A stretch of DNA of 8,419 nucleotides from Candidatus Delongbacteria bacterium (GTDB lineage Bacteria; UBA4055), in the NCBI GenBank assembly GCA_013139625.1, contig WTAK01000360.1:1-8419 (forward strand), written 5' to 3'. The notes beneath the pieces were generated by a model. The model was not told the DNA's origin. It saw only the letters and a program-made list of their open reading frames with translations, and ran no database searches. Shown here one piece after another: positions 1-6,804 of this stretch (positions are counted from its first letter, which is position 1; every line of letters begins with the position of its first letter). A program made the position numbers and the translations under genes.

Positions 1-1
1 A

Positions 2-1501
2 GGTTATTACTATTGGTCACAAGCATGGAACCAAGATCTTCTAGGAATGGATGATTTTACTCTTGGTTGTGTAGTAGGTAGATCAGATACTCCTGCAGAT
101 GCTGCAAGTTGGGTATGGAGTGATTACTCTGAACTTAATCTGGATTGTGCAAGTGATACTGAAGGTCTGACTGTAATGAACGATATATCTTGGGCTTATT
201 GTAAAGATATCTATGGTAATGGTACGGGTAAAGGTATTGCTGTAACAATGGCAAACGATATCGATGATTTTGTAATGGTTGATAGTGGCAGAGTTGACCT
301 TAATCCAAGAATTAGCTACATGTACACTACTAATTGGGGTGGCGATGATGCTACTGGCGATTGGTCACCAAACTGGCAATATGATACATCACACGGTGAT
401 GTAAGATTATTCCAACTAGACCCAAAAAATCTATTTGATTGGTACGGAAGTACTTATACTGAGTTAGATACAGTAACAACTGAGCCATTAGTAATTGATT
501 CTATCGTTACTATTTTAAATGATCCATTTATTACTTGGAATATTTCAGCAGTAGCAACTGAATATGATGCTGTTCATTTATTGGTAAGAGTATTTGGTGG
601 AACTTACGAGGGTGACCTTGTTGGTTACTTGATGGATACAAATGATGACGATTTTATTTCAGGTTATTATCACATTAGAGGTCAGATCTCTGATACTGGT
701 GTTACTTGGAGCCCTGCACATTTTGTAGCTTCATTCGTTGGAATGGACACATGGGATATCGAATGGGTATGGTCTAACTTTAACGTATTAGCTATTGGCT
801 ATGCAGGATTCGGTCAAATTTATGCATCTTGGCTTGATAGACCTGTTAACAGACCAACACTAAACGAATGGCCTGAGCCGGATACAATTTATTACGATGA
901 TGGTTTCTTCTCAATTTCAGGTAACGATGGAGATACTTGGGAGTATGATCAGCATGTAGTAGTTGCAGATTATCTTCCGGGGCAAGATTTCAATCTTTAC
1001 TATGCTACTAATGTGACAAATACAGGTACACTTCACGAAGAAGGTTGGACAATTTCATCTAATGGTAAAGTAACTCTTGGACAAATGGAAATGTACGCTG
1101 CTAATCAGTATTATGATGTAGCAAATCCTTTGGAGCCACCTGTAACTAGTTTCTTTGATCACCAGCAATTCTTACACGCGTGGAAGATCACAGGTACTAT
1201 GACAGACGGTATTGAAGCTCAAGAAGCTTCACTTGATATGGACTTCCAATTGATGCAAAACTATCCAAACCCATTTAACCCAACAACTGAGATCAGTTTC
1301 ATGATCCAGAATGATGCAAAGGTTAAGCTTACTGTATTTAACTCAAACGGTGAGACAGTAGTATCATTAGTTGATGGTAAAATGGCTAAAGGACTTCACA
1401 ATGTTAATTTTGATGCTTCAAGATTAAACTCTGGAGTTTACTTCTATCAGTTGAATGTAAATGGTATGATGTCAACTAAGAAAATGGTATTAGCTAAATA
1501 A
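2..1501 (+). CDS. Secreted T9SS cargo protein, probable beta-propeller, 5' end missing
   Basis: The reading frame is open from base 2 and the first ATG (47) is internal. Residues before it (GYYYWSQAWNQ) align with codons 216 onward of the gene at 6917, so about 215 N-terminal residues lie outside the window and the full protein would be near 715 aa. The 499 visible residues are rich in Trp, Tyr, Asp and Gly. They carry two Asp-box-like motifs, ISDTGVTW (686-709) and SGNDGDTW (917-940), typical of sialidase/BNR beta-propellers. Two Cys 18 residues apart (LDC...AYC) are also present in the paralogue and could form a disulfide. The last 87 residues are a type IX secretion sorting domain, so the protein is probably exported and anchored or released at the cell surface. 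No catalytic function can be assigned. The family is recognised only through the tail; the propeller fold is an inference. Confidence 0.85.
   Translation, partial: GYYYWSQAWNQDLLGMDDFTLGCVVGRSDTPADAASWVWSDYSELNLDCASDTEGLTVMNDISWAYCKDIYGNGTGKGIAVTMANDIDDFVMVDSGRVDLNPRISYMYTTNWGGDDATGDWSPNWQYDTSHGDVRLFQLDPKNLFDWYGSTYTELDTVTTEPLVIDSIVTILNDPFITWNISAVATEYDAVHLLVRVFGGTYEGDLVGYLMDTNDDDFISGYYHIRGQISDTGVTWSPAHFVASFVGMDTWDIEWVWSNFNVLAIGYAGFGQIYASWLDRPVNRPTLNEWPEPDTIYYDDGFFSISGNDGDTWEYDQHVVVADYLPGQDFNLYYATNVTNTGTLHEEGWTISSNGKVTLGQMEMYAANQYYDVANPLEPPVTSFFDHQQFLHAWKITGTMTDGIEAQEASLDMDFQLMQNYPNPFNPTTEISFMIQNDAKVKLTVFNSNGETVVSLVDGKMAKGLHNVNFDASRLNSGVYFYQLNVNGMMSTKKMVLAK
1238..1498 (+). other. T9SS type A C-terminal sorting domain
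   Basis: This is the C-terminal part of the first gene. It begins MDFQLMQNYPNPFNPTTEIS and continues with alternating beta-strand segments (KVKLTVFNSNGE, GLHNVNFDASRLNSGVYFYQL), ending in KKMVLAK. The NYPNPFNPTT opening, the L-N-S-G-V-Y-F-Y core and the basic end are the hallmarks of the Por secretion-tail domain (about 80 residues, Ig-like). In known systems PorV recognises this domain and PorU removes it during attachment to the surface. It implies that the host has a T9SS, although no core T9SS gene other than the PorV-like one is in the window. Confidence 0.92.
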
Positions 1502-1514
1502 TACTATGAGATGT

Positions 1515-1546
1515 TTTGGTAGGCAGAGAATAATCTGCCTACCGAA
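1515..1546 (+). terminator. Hairpin after the first secreted-protein gene
   Basis: GGTAGGCAGA (1518-1527) and TCTGCCTACC (1534-1543) form a perfect 10-bp stem with a 6-nt loop. It extends by a T-G wobble and two further pairs to 1515/1546. It lies 13 nt after the stop codon. The following tract (TCTTATTATGTTTT) is T-rich but interrupted, so this may be a moderate intrinsic terminator or a 3'-end stabilising hairpin. Confidence 0.7.
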
Positions 1547-1574
1547 TCTTATTATGTTTTCACTCTGGAATTGC

Positions 1575-1601
1575 TTGGCAGTTTCGGACTAAGAGTATAA
1601 A
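1575..1601 (+). promoter_or_regulatory. Possible sigma70-type promoter for the PorV-like gene
   Basis: TTGGCA (1575-1580) and TATAAA (1596-1601) each match the -35 and -10 consensus at 5 of 6 positions. The spacer is 15 bp, shorter than the preferred 17. It lies after the upstream hairpin and about 60 bp before the start codon, where a promoter is expected. AT-rich DNA gives such matches often, and FCB bacteria often use a different promoter consensus (TAnnTTTG), which I do not see here. Low confidence. Confidence 0.3.
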
Positions 1602-1616
1602 AAAGGACTAAGAGTA
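1586..1616. repeat. 12-bp direct repeat upstream of the PorV-like gene
   Basis: GGACTAAGAGTA occurs exactly at 1586-1597 and 1605-1616, a 19-bp period with 7 bp between copies. The first copy overlaps the putative -10 box and the second lies just downstream. Two direct half-sites about two helical turns apart could bind a regulator, or could be a small local duplication. No regulator is identifiable. Confidence 0.6.
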
Positions 1617-1659
1617 CATTGAAAATAAAAATTAAAATAATAAAGCAAAGGGGAACAAA

Positions 1660-2679
1660 ATGAACAAAAAACTGCTAATTCTCGTGATGCTTATCATGGT
1701 TTTCGTACCTGCAGCGTTAGCTCAGGATAAAGCCGGAACTTCAGGGATGCCATTTTTAAAAATGGATGTAACAGCAAGAGCATTTGCAATGGGTGGCGCT
1801 TTTATAGGTTTATCTGATGATGCATCTACTTTGTATTATAACCCTGCCGGTTTAATGAACCTGAAATCCATGGAAGTTGTAGCATCTCACAACATGTATC
1901 TTGCGGATATTCAGTACAGTTATTTAGGTGTAACTTATCCGTTGCCACAGTTAAACGCAGGATTTGGATTGCAAGCGGCATATCTTACTACCGGTGAAAT
2001 GGATGAGACAACAATTGAATTTCCGGATGGAACAGGAAGAACATTTGGTGCTTATGATTTCATGATCGGAGCTACTTATGCGCAGATGTTAACTCCGAAA
2101 TTCTTTGTTGGTGGAACACTAAAGCTCTTAAGTGAGGGTTTAGCGGATCAGAAAGTTTTTACTGCAGCCGGTGATGTTGGTACATACTATAATACCGGAT
2201 GGCAATCACTTATCTTTGGTATGTCAATTAGAAATTTCGGTGGAAACTATACTTATTTTGATGAGGATACTCCACTGCCAATGTTATTTGTTTTCGGTTT
2301 GATCTATGCTCCAATGGATGATGGTGTTAATAAGCTTGACGTATTGTTAGAAGCTGCTCACCCATCAGACAACAGTGAGTATATGGTACTAGGATTAGAG
2401 TATTCATACAACGATATGTTCTTTGTAAGATTCGGAAGAAAATTTGACAACGATGAATACTGGATTATGAAAGATGATGATATCGAATTTGCAGATAACG
2501 CAGATATTGTTAATGATCCTGAGTTGAATTATTCAGATAGTGGTATTAACTGGATGGGAACAAGCCTTGGTGTTGGTTTTAAAATGGAATCAACGGGAAT
2601 GAAAATTGATTACGGTTGGAAACATATGGGTGACTTGGGTATGACACATATGATAACTTTTGGTTATACACTTAAGTAG
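1660..2679 (+). CDS. PorV/PorQ-family (UPF0164-like) outer-membrane protein
   Basis: The 339-aa protein has a signal peptide of about 21 residues (MNKK, a hydrophobic stretch, then cleavage after ALA before QDKAG). The mature N-terminus then carries the family signature: a G-x-x-F-L-K segment, T-A-R-A-F-A-M-G-G-A-F, and L-S-D-D-A-S-T-L-Y-Y-N-P-A-G-L. The remainder is beta-rich with alternating Gly and aromatic residues, as expected for a FadL-like outer-membrane barrel, and the length is normal. AAAGGGG at 1647-1653 is a good ribosome-binding site 6 nt before the ATG. Known PorV proteins bind the sorting tails of T9SS cargo and hand them to the PorU sortase; many FCB genomes carry several PorV/PorQ-like paralogues whose individual cargo is unknown. 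Lying 158 bp after a T9SS cargo gene, it may serve that protein or its relatives (inference). It is flanked by hairpins on both sides, so it may be transcribed largely alone. Confidence 0.88.
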   Translation: MNKKLLILVMLIMVFVPAALAQDKAGTSGMPFLKMDVTARAFAMGGAFIGLSDDASTLYYNPAGLMNLKSMEVVASHNMYLADIQYSYLGVTYPLPQLNAGFGLQAAYLTTGEMDETTIEFPDGTGRTFGAYDFMIGATYAQMLTPKFFVGGTLKLLSEGLADQKVFTAAGDVGTYYNTGWQSLIFGMSIRNFGGNYTYFDEDTPLPMLFVFGLIYAPMDDGVNKLDVLLEAAHPSDNSEYMVLGLEYSYNDMFFVRFGRKFDNDEYWIMKDDDIEFADNADIVNDPELNYSDSGINWMGTSLGVGFKMESTGMKIDYGWKHMGDLGMTHMITFGYTLK

Positions 2680-2699
2680 ATTGTTTGCATTGTTATTAT

Positions 2700-2728
2700 A
2701 AAAAAGGGAGTTTTCACTCCCTTTTTTT
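2700..2728 (+). terminator. Intrinsic terminator after the PorV-like gene
   Basis: GGGAGT (2706-2711) pairs with ACTCCC (2716-2721) around a TTTC loop. The six A bases before the stem (2700-2705) can pair with the seven-T run (2722-2728) after it. This is a textbook rho-independent terminator, 20 nt after the stop codon. It ends only 23 bp before the next start codon. Confidence 0.88.
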
Positions 2729-2751
2729 ACGGATATTTTAGGAGAAACAGA

Positions 2752-5355
2752 ATGAAGAATATAATAATAATCTTACTTATTTTGCTTATAGGAAAAGCTT
2801 TCGCAATAGAGAAAGGAACAATAGAAAAGATCAATAAATATTCCGGTAAAAATAGTAAAGCTTTGCTGAGGATGGTGGATTCCCAAAAAGGTGAAACACT
2901 GCAATATATTAACTTTATATTAGATAATTCATCAGCGAATGATTTGGCCGTATTAACTCCGGAATATATACTTGAAAGTGTTGACTATGCAATTAAGTCT
3001 AAAGAATTTTTATATTCAGAACAATATGATGATAAAATATTCAAACATTTTGTACTACCACTAAGAATGTCTCAAGAACCTTTTGAAGAATGGAGAAAAA
3101 ATTTCTACACAGAGCTTAAGCCGATCGTAGAGAAGATGGAAGATATAGAAGAAGCTGCAATAGCTATAAATTTCTGGGCATATGAACAAATGACTTATAA
3201 ATCAACTCATGGCAGAGATCAAGGTCCGATCACAACTATGAAAAGAGGTTGGGCCCGATGCGAAGAGATGATGATAATTTATATGGCAGCGGCAAGGAGT
3301 GTTGGAATACCGGTAAGATCTGCAGGAGCACCATTTTGGAATTTTACTGACAACAACCATGCATGGGTTGAAGTATGGACACCGGAAGGATGGAAATATC
3401 TTGGCGAACCTGCGAATAGGTTAAATAAAACTTGGTTTTCACATACGACTTTAAGAGCATCTCTAATTACTTCAAGAGTATTTGGCAACTATGAAAATAA
3501 GAACGTGATAAAAACTGAGAATAACTCAACACTATTAAGTTCGATAGAGTATTACACAGATAAATATGATGTAAGTAAGATCATGGTTGACGATGAGGAT
3601 GGTCAGCCTATAGAAGGTGCTTTAGTAACACTTTATGCAGTGTCTTACGGAGGGATAATGCCATTGATAGATGCAAAGACAGATAAATTCGGACAAGTAT
3701 CAATGCCAATAGGTAAAGGATCAGTTTTTGTTACAGCTTATGATAATAGATCAAAATTCGGCTATGCTCTTTTCAACAGTCTTGAGAAGGGACCTGAAAT
3801 TAGACTTATTCTCAAAGAAAAAAACGAAAAAATAGATATAAATGTAAACTATAAATTTCAAATATATCAAAGTGAATTCAAGCATGATAATTTACAGAAA
3901 GAATATTTCGATGGAACATTCGACATAAAGAATCAACTGGCAAACGAAAAAAGAAAGAATAAATTTAAAAACTTGGAAAGAACTTCAGAATTTGTAGAGT
4001 ATTTTCAAAGAAGTTTAAAAAAGAATATAGATACAGATTATTTTAAAAGACAAAAAATTTATTTGGATAAATGTGATGCATTAGGTGAAAATACTTCAGA
4101 ATTTTTGAAAGTTTATGAGAGTATTAAGGTTAACAAAAGTAAGAGTTATATACTAACCACAATGATAGAAAAGTGGAATGAAAAAGAACTTAATGAAATT
4201 CCTGATAGCCTTATAATTCATGATCTTGTTGACATTTACTATGAAGGTCGAAATAAGTATAAAAAGGTAGTTCCGGATACAATGTTCACTAATAATGTGA
4301 TCGGTTCTACATGGAAATCCGCGACACCTCCACAAAATGGTTGGCAAAATGAACTTTACAGTAAAATTAAAGACCAAAGATCGTACAATATGAATACTAC
4401 TGTAAAAGATATTCTTTCCTGGGTTGATTCACAGGTCAAAGTTGACAGTAATTTTGCTTACAGCTATTACGGTGGATCTTTAAATCCGGTACAGATATTA
4501 AATATGAAGTCCATTTCTCCATTCTACAGAACTAAGCTAATTAATTCATCATTGAAATTATTAGGGATCCCTGTACAATGGAAAGGTAGATTGGAATACT
4601 ATAACGGCAAAAAATTTGTAAGTGTAGAAACTAAAACAACTGACAAAAAAGATTCTCAGGATAGAGAAATCAGATTATCATTGTATATTGATGATGAGCA
4701 AGTAAAAGCAGATCCATGGAGTAATTTCTTATTGGGAGAATATAATAAAGGTGTTCTAGAATATTCATACTTTGATGGGAAGAATGATTCATTAGATTAC
4801 ATACTAACACTTCCAAGGCAGGATGATAAGTTCTTATATATTGAAGCTGCTGTAAGAAATTCTAATGGTGATGCGAATGTTGTAATAAAAAGTATTAATA
4901 ACGATGATAAAGAAATTACAGTTAAGCTAAATGCTCCGAAAGAATACCTGGATACTTCATCTGATTTATCAGAAAAAGCTATCCTAAGTATAATAGAACT
5001 TACATCAACTCTTCCTGATAACAATGCAAACATAATTCTTGTAAGAGGAGTTATACCTACTGAACCAACAAAAAGAATGCTTAATTTGTTGGTTGAAAAA
5101 TTTGCGAAATTCAATGAACTTGATGCTTCAATTGTTATATATACCGAATTAAGAGATAATAGTGATATTGAAAATATCTCAGCAGAAAATATTATAAAAA
5201 AACAGGGTGAGATACTTATTCCGGAGACTGCGGATGAAGCATATCCAATAATCCTATTAGTAAATAAAGGCAATAAGATATTATTTTCATCTAAAGGATA
5301 TAATATGAGTATTGCAGATCTACTTTTAAAGAAAGTAAAGAATCTAAAAAAATAG
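2752..5355 (+). CDS. Exported multidomain transglutaminase-like protein
   Basis: The 867-aa protein has a signal peptide (MKNIIIILLILLIGKAFA, cleavage after AFA) and no lipobox Cys, so it is periplasmic or secreted. Residues about 135-225 form a transglutaminase core. The nucleophile is Cys170 in G-W-A-R-C-E-E, the G-I-P-V-R strand follows, and His203 lies in NNHAWVEVW. The third catalytic position falls in LGEP, where Glu219 may replace the usual Asp. Residues about 276-334 form a carboxypeptidase-regulatory-like Ig domain (D-G-Q-P-I-E-G-A-L-V). A Lys-rich helical region spans about 360-530. Residues 557-640 resemble a second transglutaminase domain (LLGIPVQW) with no Cys. Residues about 758-867 look like a thioredoxin fold (IPTEPTKR; AYPIILL; SSKGYNM) without CXXC. 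From memory, this module order occurs in large Bacteroidota transglutaminase proteins, where the substrate is unknown; protease or amidase activity is as possible as crosslinking. AGGAG at 2740-2744 sets the start. A 36-bp duplication repeats the stop codon. Confidence 0.85.
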   Translation: MKNIIIILLILLIGKAFAIEKGTIEKINKYSGKNSKALLRMVDSQKGETLQYINFILDNSSANDLAVLTPEYILESVDYAIKSKEFLYSEQYDDKIFKHFVLPLRMSQEPFEEWRKNFYTELKPIVEKMEDIEEAAIAINFWAYEQMTYKSTHGRDQGPITTMKRGWARCEEMMIIYMAAARSVGIPVRSAGAPFWNFTDNNHAWVEVWTPEGWKYLGEPANRLNKTWFSHTTLRASLITSRVFGNYENKNVIKTENNSTLLSSIEYYTDKYDVSKIMVDDEDGQPIEGALVTLYAVSYGGIMPLIDAKTDKFGQVSMPIGKGSVFVTAYDNRSKFGYALFNSLEKGPEIRLILKEKNEKIDINVNYKFQIYQSEFKHDNLQKEYFDGTFDIKNQLANEKRKNKFKNLERTSEFVEYFQRSLKKNIDTDYFKRQKIYLDKCDALGENTSEFLKVYESIKVNKSKSYILTTMIEKWNEKELNEIPDSLIIHDLVDIYYEGRNKYKKVVPDTMFTNNVIGSTWKSATPPQNGWQNELYSKIKDQRSYNMNTTVKDILSWVDSQVKVDSNFAYSYYGGSLNPVQILNMKSISPFYRTKLINSSLKLLGIPVQWKGRLEYYNGKKFVSVETKTTDKKDSQDREIRLSLYIDDEQVKADPWSNFLLGEYNKGVLEYSYFDGKNDSLDYILTLPRQDDKFLYIEAAVRNSNGDANVVIKSINNDDKEITVKLNAPKEYLDTSSDLSEKAILSIIELTSTLPDNNANIILVRGVIPTEPTKRMLNLLVEKFAKFNELDASIVIYTELRDNSDIENISAENIIKKQGEILIPETADEAYPIILLVNKGNKILFSSKGYNMSIADLLLKKVKNLKK

Positions 5356-5410
5356 GTTGAGAAATATATAACTTAGATTCTAAAAAAATAAGTTGAGAAA
5401 TGTATAACTA
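5339..5410. repeat. 36-bp tandem duplication over the stop codon of the transglutaminase gene
   Basis: Bases 5339-5374 and 5375-5410 match at 32 of 36 positions, with no gap. The shared core is TCTAAAAAAATA followed by GTTGAGAAAT. Because the period is a multiple of three, the second copy repeats the coding end in frame: (Asn/Ile)-Leu-Lys-Lys-stop, with TAG at 5353-5355 and TAA at 5389-5391. AACTTA (5370-5375) and TAAGTT (5389-5394) can also pair, weakly. It fills most of the 77-bp gap before the division gene. Confidence 0.85.
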
Positions 5411-5432
5411 ACTAATATATTTTCATCGAATT

Positions 5433-5756
5433 ATGGCACTGAGTAAAAAAAGAAAAAGAAAGAGGATCTTGATCATTATTGTTAGTATTCTAGTACTGCT
5501 AGCAAGTTATTATCTTTTTTTTCAGGGGCAATTCTCAGTTTTCAGGCTAATAGAGGATAAAAAGTTATATGAAGAAAAAAAAGTAGAAGTAGAAGAGCTT
5601 GAGAATAAGATAGAACAGCAAAAAGAAAGTAACGAACTATTAAAAAATAAAGACCCTTTCGAAATGGAGAAAAAAGCAAGAGAACAAGGAATGGTGAAAG
5701 AAGGGGAAAAAATATATAAATATAAAGTTGAAAAGGAGAATGAAAATGGCCTTTAA
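5433..5756 (+). CDS. FtsB/DivIC-type septum formation initiator protein
   Basis: The 107-aa protein has the layout of this family. A short, very basic cytoplasmic N-terminus (SKKRKRKR) is followed by one membrane helix (about residues 12-30), a periplasmic coiled coil (about 38-72: [20 protein letters not shown]) and the family C-terminal motif [20 protein letters not shown]. FtsB (about 103 aa in E. coli) and DivIC form a bitopic complex with FtsL and FtsQ/DivIB that activates septal peptidoglycan synthesis. The sequence alone does not separate FtsB from DivIC, so no symbol is given. The ATG at 5433 is the only usable start, since an in-frame TAA lies at 5409-5411. Unlike its neighbours it has no Shine-Dalgarno sequence; the upstream bases are ATATTTTCATCGAATT. 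The gene is probably co-transcribed with the genes on both sides, and its last 11 nt overlap the ornithine carbamoyltransferase gene. Confidence 0.85.
   Translation: MALSKKRKRKRILIIIVSILVLLASYYLFFQGQFSVFRLIEDKKLYEEKKVEVEELENKIEQQKESNELLKNKDPFEMEKKAREQGMVKEGEKIYKYKVEKENENGL
5734..5738 (+). promoter_or_regulatory. Ribosome-binding site that fixes the carbamoyltransferase start
   Basis: AGGAG lies 7 nt before the ATG at 5746, inside the 3' end of the division gene. Other in-frame starts are a TTG at 5728, upstream of this site, and an ATG at 5740, only 1 nt after it. Both are poorly placed, and the family N-terminus [16 protein letters not shown] begins exactly at 5746. Confidence 0.8.
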
Positions 5757-6747
5757 TCTAAGAAATAGAAACTTCCTAAAGCTTTTGGATTTTACTCCAA
5801 AAGAGATAAGATTTCTACTTAAGTTATCAAGTGACCTGAAAGAAGCGAAATATACAGGAACAGAAGTACAAAGACTGAAAGGTAAGAATATTGCAATGAT
5901 CTTTGAAAAAGCATCAACAAGAACCAGATGTGCATTTGAAGTTGCGGCTTTAGACCAAGGTGCTCATGTAACATATCTTGGACCTTCAGGTTCACAAATT
6001 GGTTACAAAGAGTCAATGAAGGATACTGCAAGAGTTCTTGGTGCAATGTATGATGGTATTGAATATCGTGGTTTCGGTCAAGAGATCGTTGAAGAATTAG
6101 GCGAATATGCAGGTGTTCCTGTATGGAATGGTCTTACAACTGAATATCACCCAACTCAAATACTTGCAGACTTCTTGACAATGATGGATAATATTGATAA
6201 AGAGCTACACCATGTTTCATTCTGTTACTTAGGAGATGGTAGTAATAATATGGGTAATTCACTTATGGTTGGTGCAGCAAAGCTAGGAATGGACTTTAGA
6301 ATGGCAGCTCCAAAATCTTGCCAGCCTGATAAAAAACTTATTGATGAATGTAAAAGAATCGCAAAACAAACAGGTGCGAAGATCTTAATTACAGAAGATG
6401 TTAAAAAAGCTGTTAAAGGCGTTGATTTTCTTTACACTGATGTATGGGTATCAATGGGAGAGCCTGATTCAGCATGGGCTAAAAAGATAAAGCTATTATT
6501 ACCATACCAAGTTAATAAGAAAATTGTAAAGCAAACAGGGAATCCAAATGTTAAATTTCTTCATTGTTTACCTGCATTTCATAACAGAGATACTATCAAA
6601 GGTGAAGAAGTTTTCAAGAAGTTTGGTATAGATGCTATGGAAGTTACTGACGATGTCTTTGAATCTGAGAATTCATTGGTTTTTGAAGAAGCGGAGAATA
6701 GATTACATACTATTAAAGCAGTTATGGTCGCAACTTTAGGATCTTAG
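5746..6747 (+). CDS. argF: Ornithine carbamoyltransferase
   Basis: This enzyme (333 aa, the usual length) converts ornithine and carbamoyl phosphate to citrulline in the cytoplasm. Motifs, in order: STRTR at 57-61 (carbamoyl-phosphate loop), HPTQ at 135-138, [10 protein letters not shown] at 163-172 (ornithine-binding region), Asp232 with SMG at 236-238, and HCLP at 273-276 with the catalytic Cys274. The C-terminal [16 protein letters not shown] is also typical. The MAFNLRNRN start and the KYTGTE and [15 protein letters not shown] segments resemble catabolic ArcB proteins. However, no arginine deiminase, carbamate kinase or other arg gene is present, so biosynthetic (argF) versus catabolic (arcB) use is open; the symbol is provisional. 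Most relatives have GDARNNM where this one has GDGSNNM. The gene overlaps the division gene by 11 nt, suggesting translational coupling, and a strong terminator ends the transcript. Confidence 0.96.
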   Translation: MAFNLRNRNFLKLLDFTPKEIRFLLKLSSDLKEAKYTGTEVQRLKGKNIAMIFEKASTRTRCAFEVAALDQGAHVTYLGPSGSQIGYKESMKDTARVLGAMYDGIEYRGFGQEIVEELGEYAGVPVWNGLTTEYHPTQILADFLTMMDNIDKELHHVSFCYLGDGSNNMGNSLMVGAAKLGMDFRMAAPKSCQPDKKLIDECKRIAKQTGAKILITEDVKKAVKGVDFLYTDVWVSMGEPDSAWAKKIKLLLPYQVNKKIVKQTGNPNVKFLHCLPAFHNRDTIKGEEVFKKFGIDAMEVTDDVFESENSLVFEEAENRLHTIKAVMVATLGS

Positions 6748-6779
6748 AATAAAGTATTAGGTTTCGCAGATATTAAAAA

Positions 6780-6796
6780 ACGTACTAGTAGTACGT
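6780..6796. promoter_or_regulatory. 17-bp perfect dyad (hairpin or operator-like)
   Basis: ACGTACTA-G-TAGTACGT is a perfect odd-length inverted repeat that can form a 7-bp stem with a 3-nt loop. It follows a run of six A bases and precedes CTTTAT, so it could be a weak first terminator in tandem with the stronger one that follows. Its symmetry would also suit a dimeric DNA-binding protein. Nothing in the window decides between these. Confidence 0.5.
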
Positions 6797-6804
6797 CTTT
6801 ATGG

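Noticed and set aside
47..1501. ATG at 47 as the start of the first gene
   Set aside because: The frame is open upstream to the window edge, and the upstream residues align with the interior of the paralogue at codon 216, so the gene begins outside the window.
3279..3488. Antisense reading frame of 69 codons inside the transglutaminase gene
   Set aside because: It lies opposite the conserved catalytic region, shows no domain of its own, and is a shadow of the real gene.
4153..4377. Antisense reading frame of 74 codons inside the transglutaminase gene
   Set aside because: Hydrophobic low-complexity composition from reading AT-rich coding DNA backwards; no recognisable domain.
4797..5273. Antisense reading frame of 158 codons inside the transglutaminase gene
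   Set aside because: Although long and Ser/Ile/Leu-rich, it is wholly opposite a well-formed domain of the sense gene and resembles no known protein.
5370..5394. AACTTA/TAAGTT inverted repeat as a terminator between the transglutaminase and division genes
   Set aside because: Only six AT-rich pairs, a 13-nt loop and no T-run; it arises from the overlap of the two tandem copies.
5728..5745. TTG at 5728 or ATG at 5740 as the carbamoyltransferase start
   Set aside because: The AGGAG site lies after the TTG and is too close to the ATG at 5740. Family N-termini match the start at 5746.
5819..6046. Antisense reading frame of 75 codons inside the carbamoyltransferase gene
   Set aside because: It lies opposite the strongly conserved STRTR region and is explained by the sense gene.
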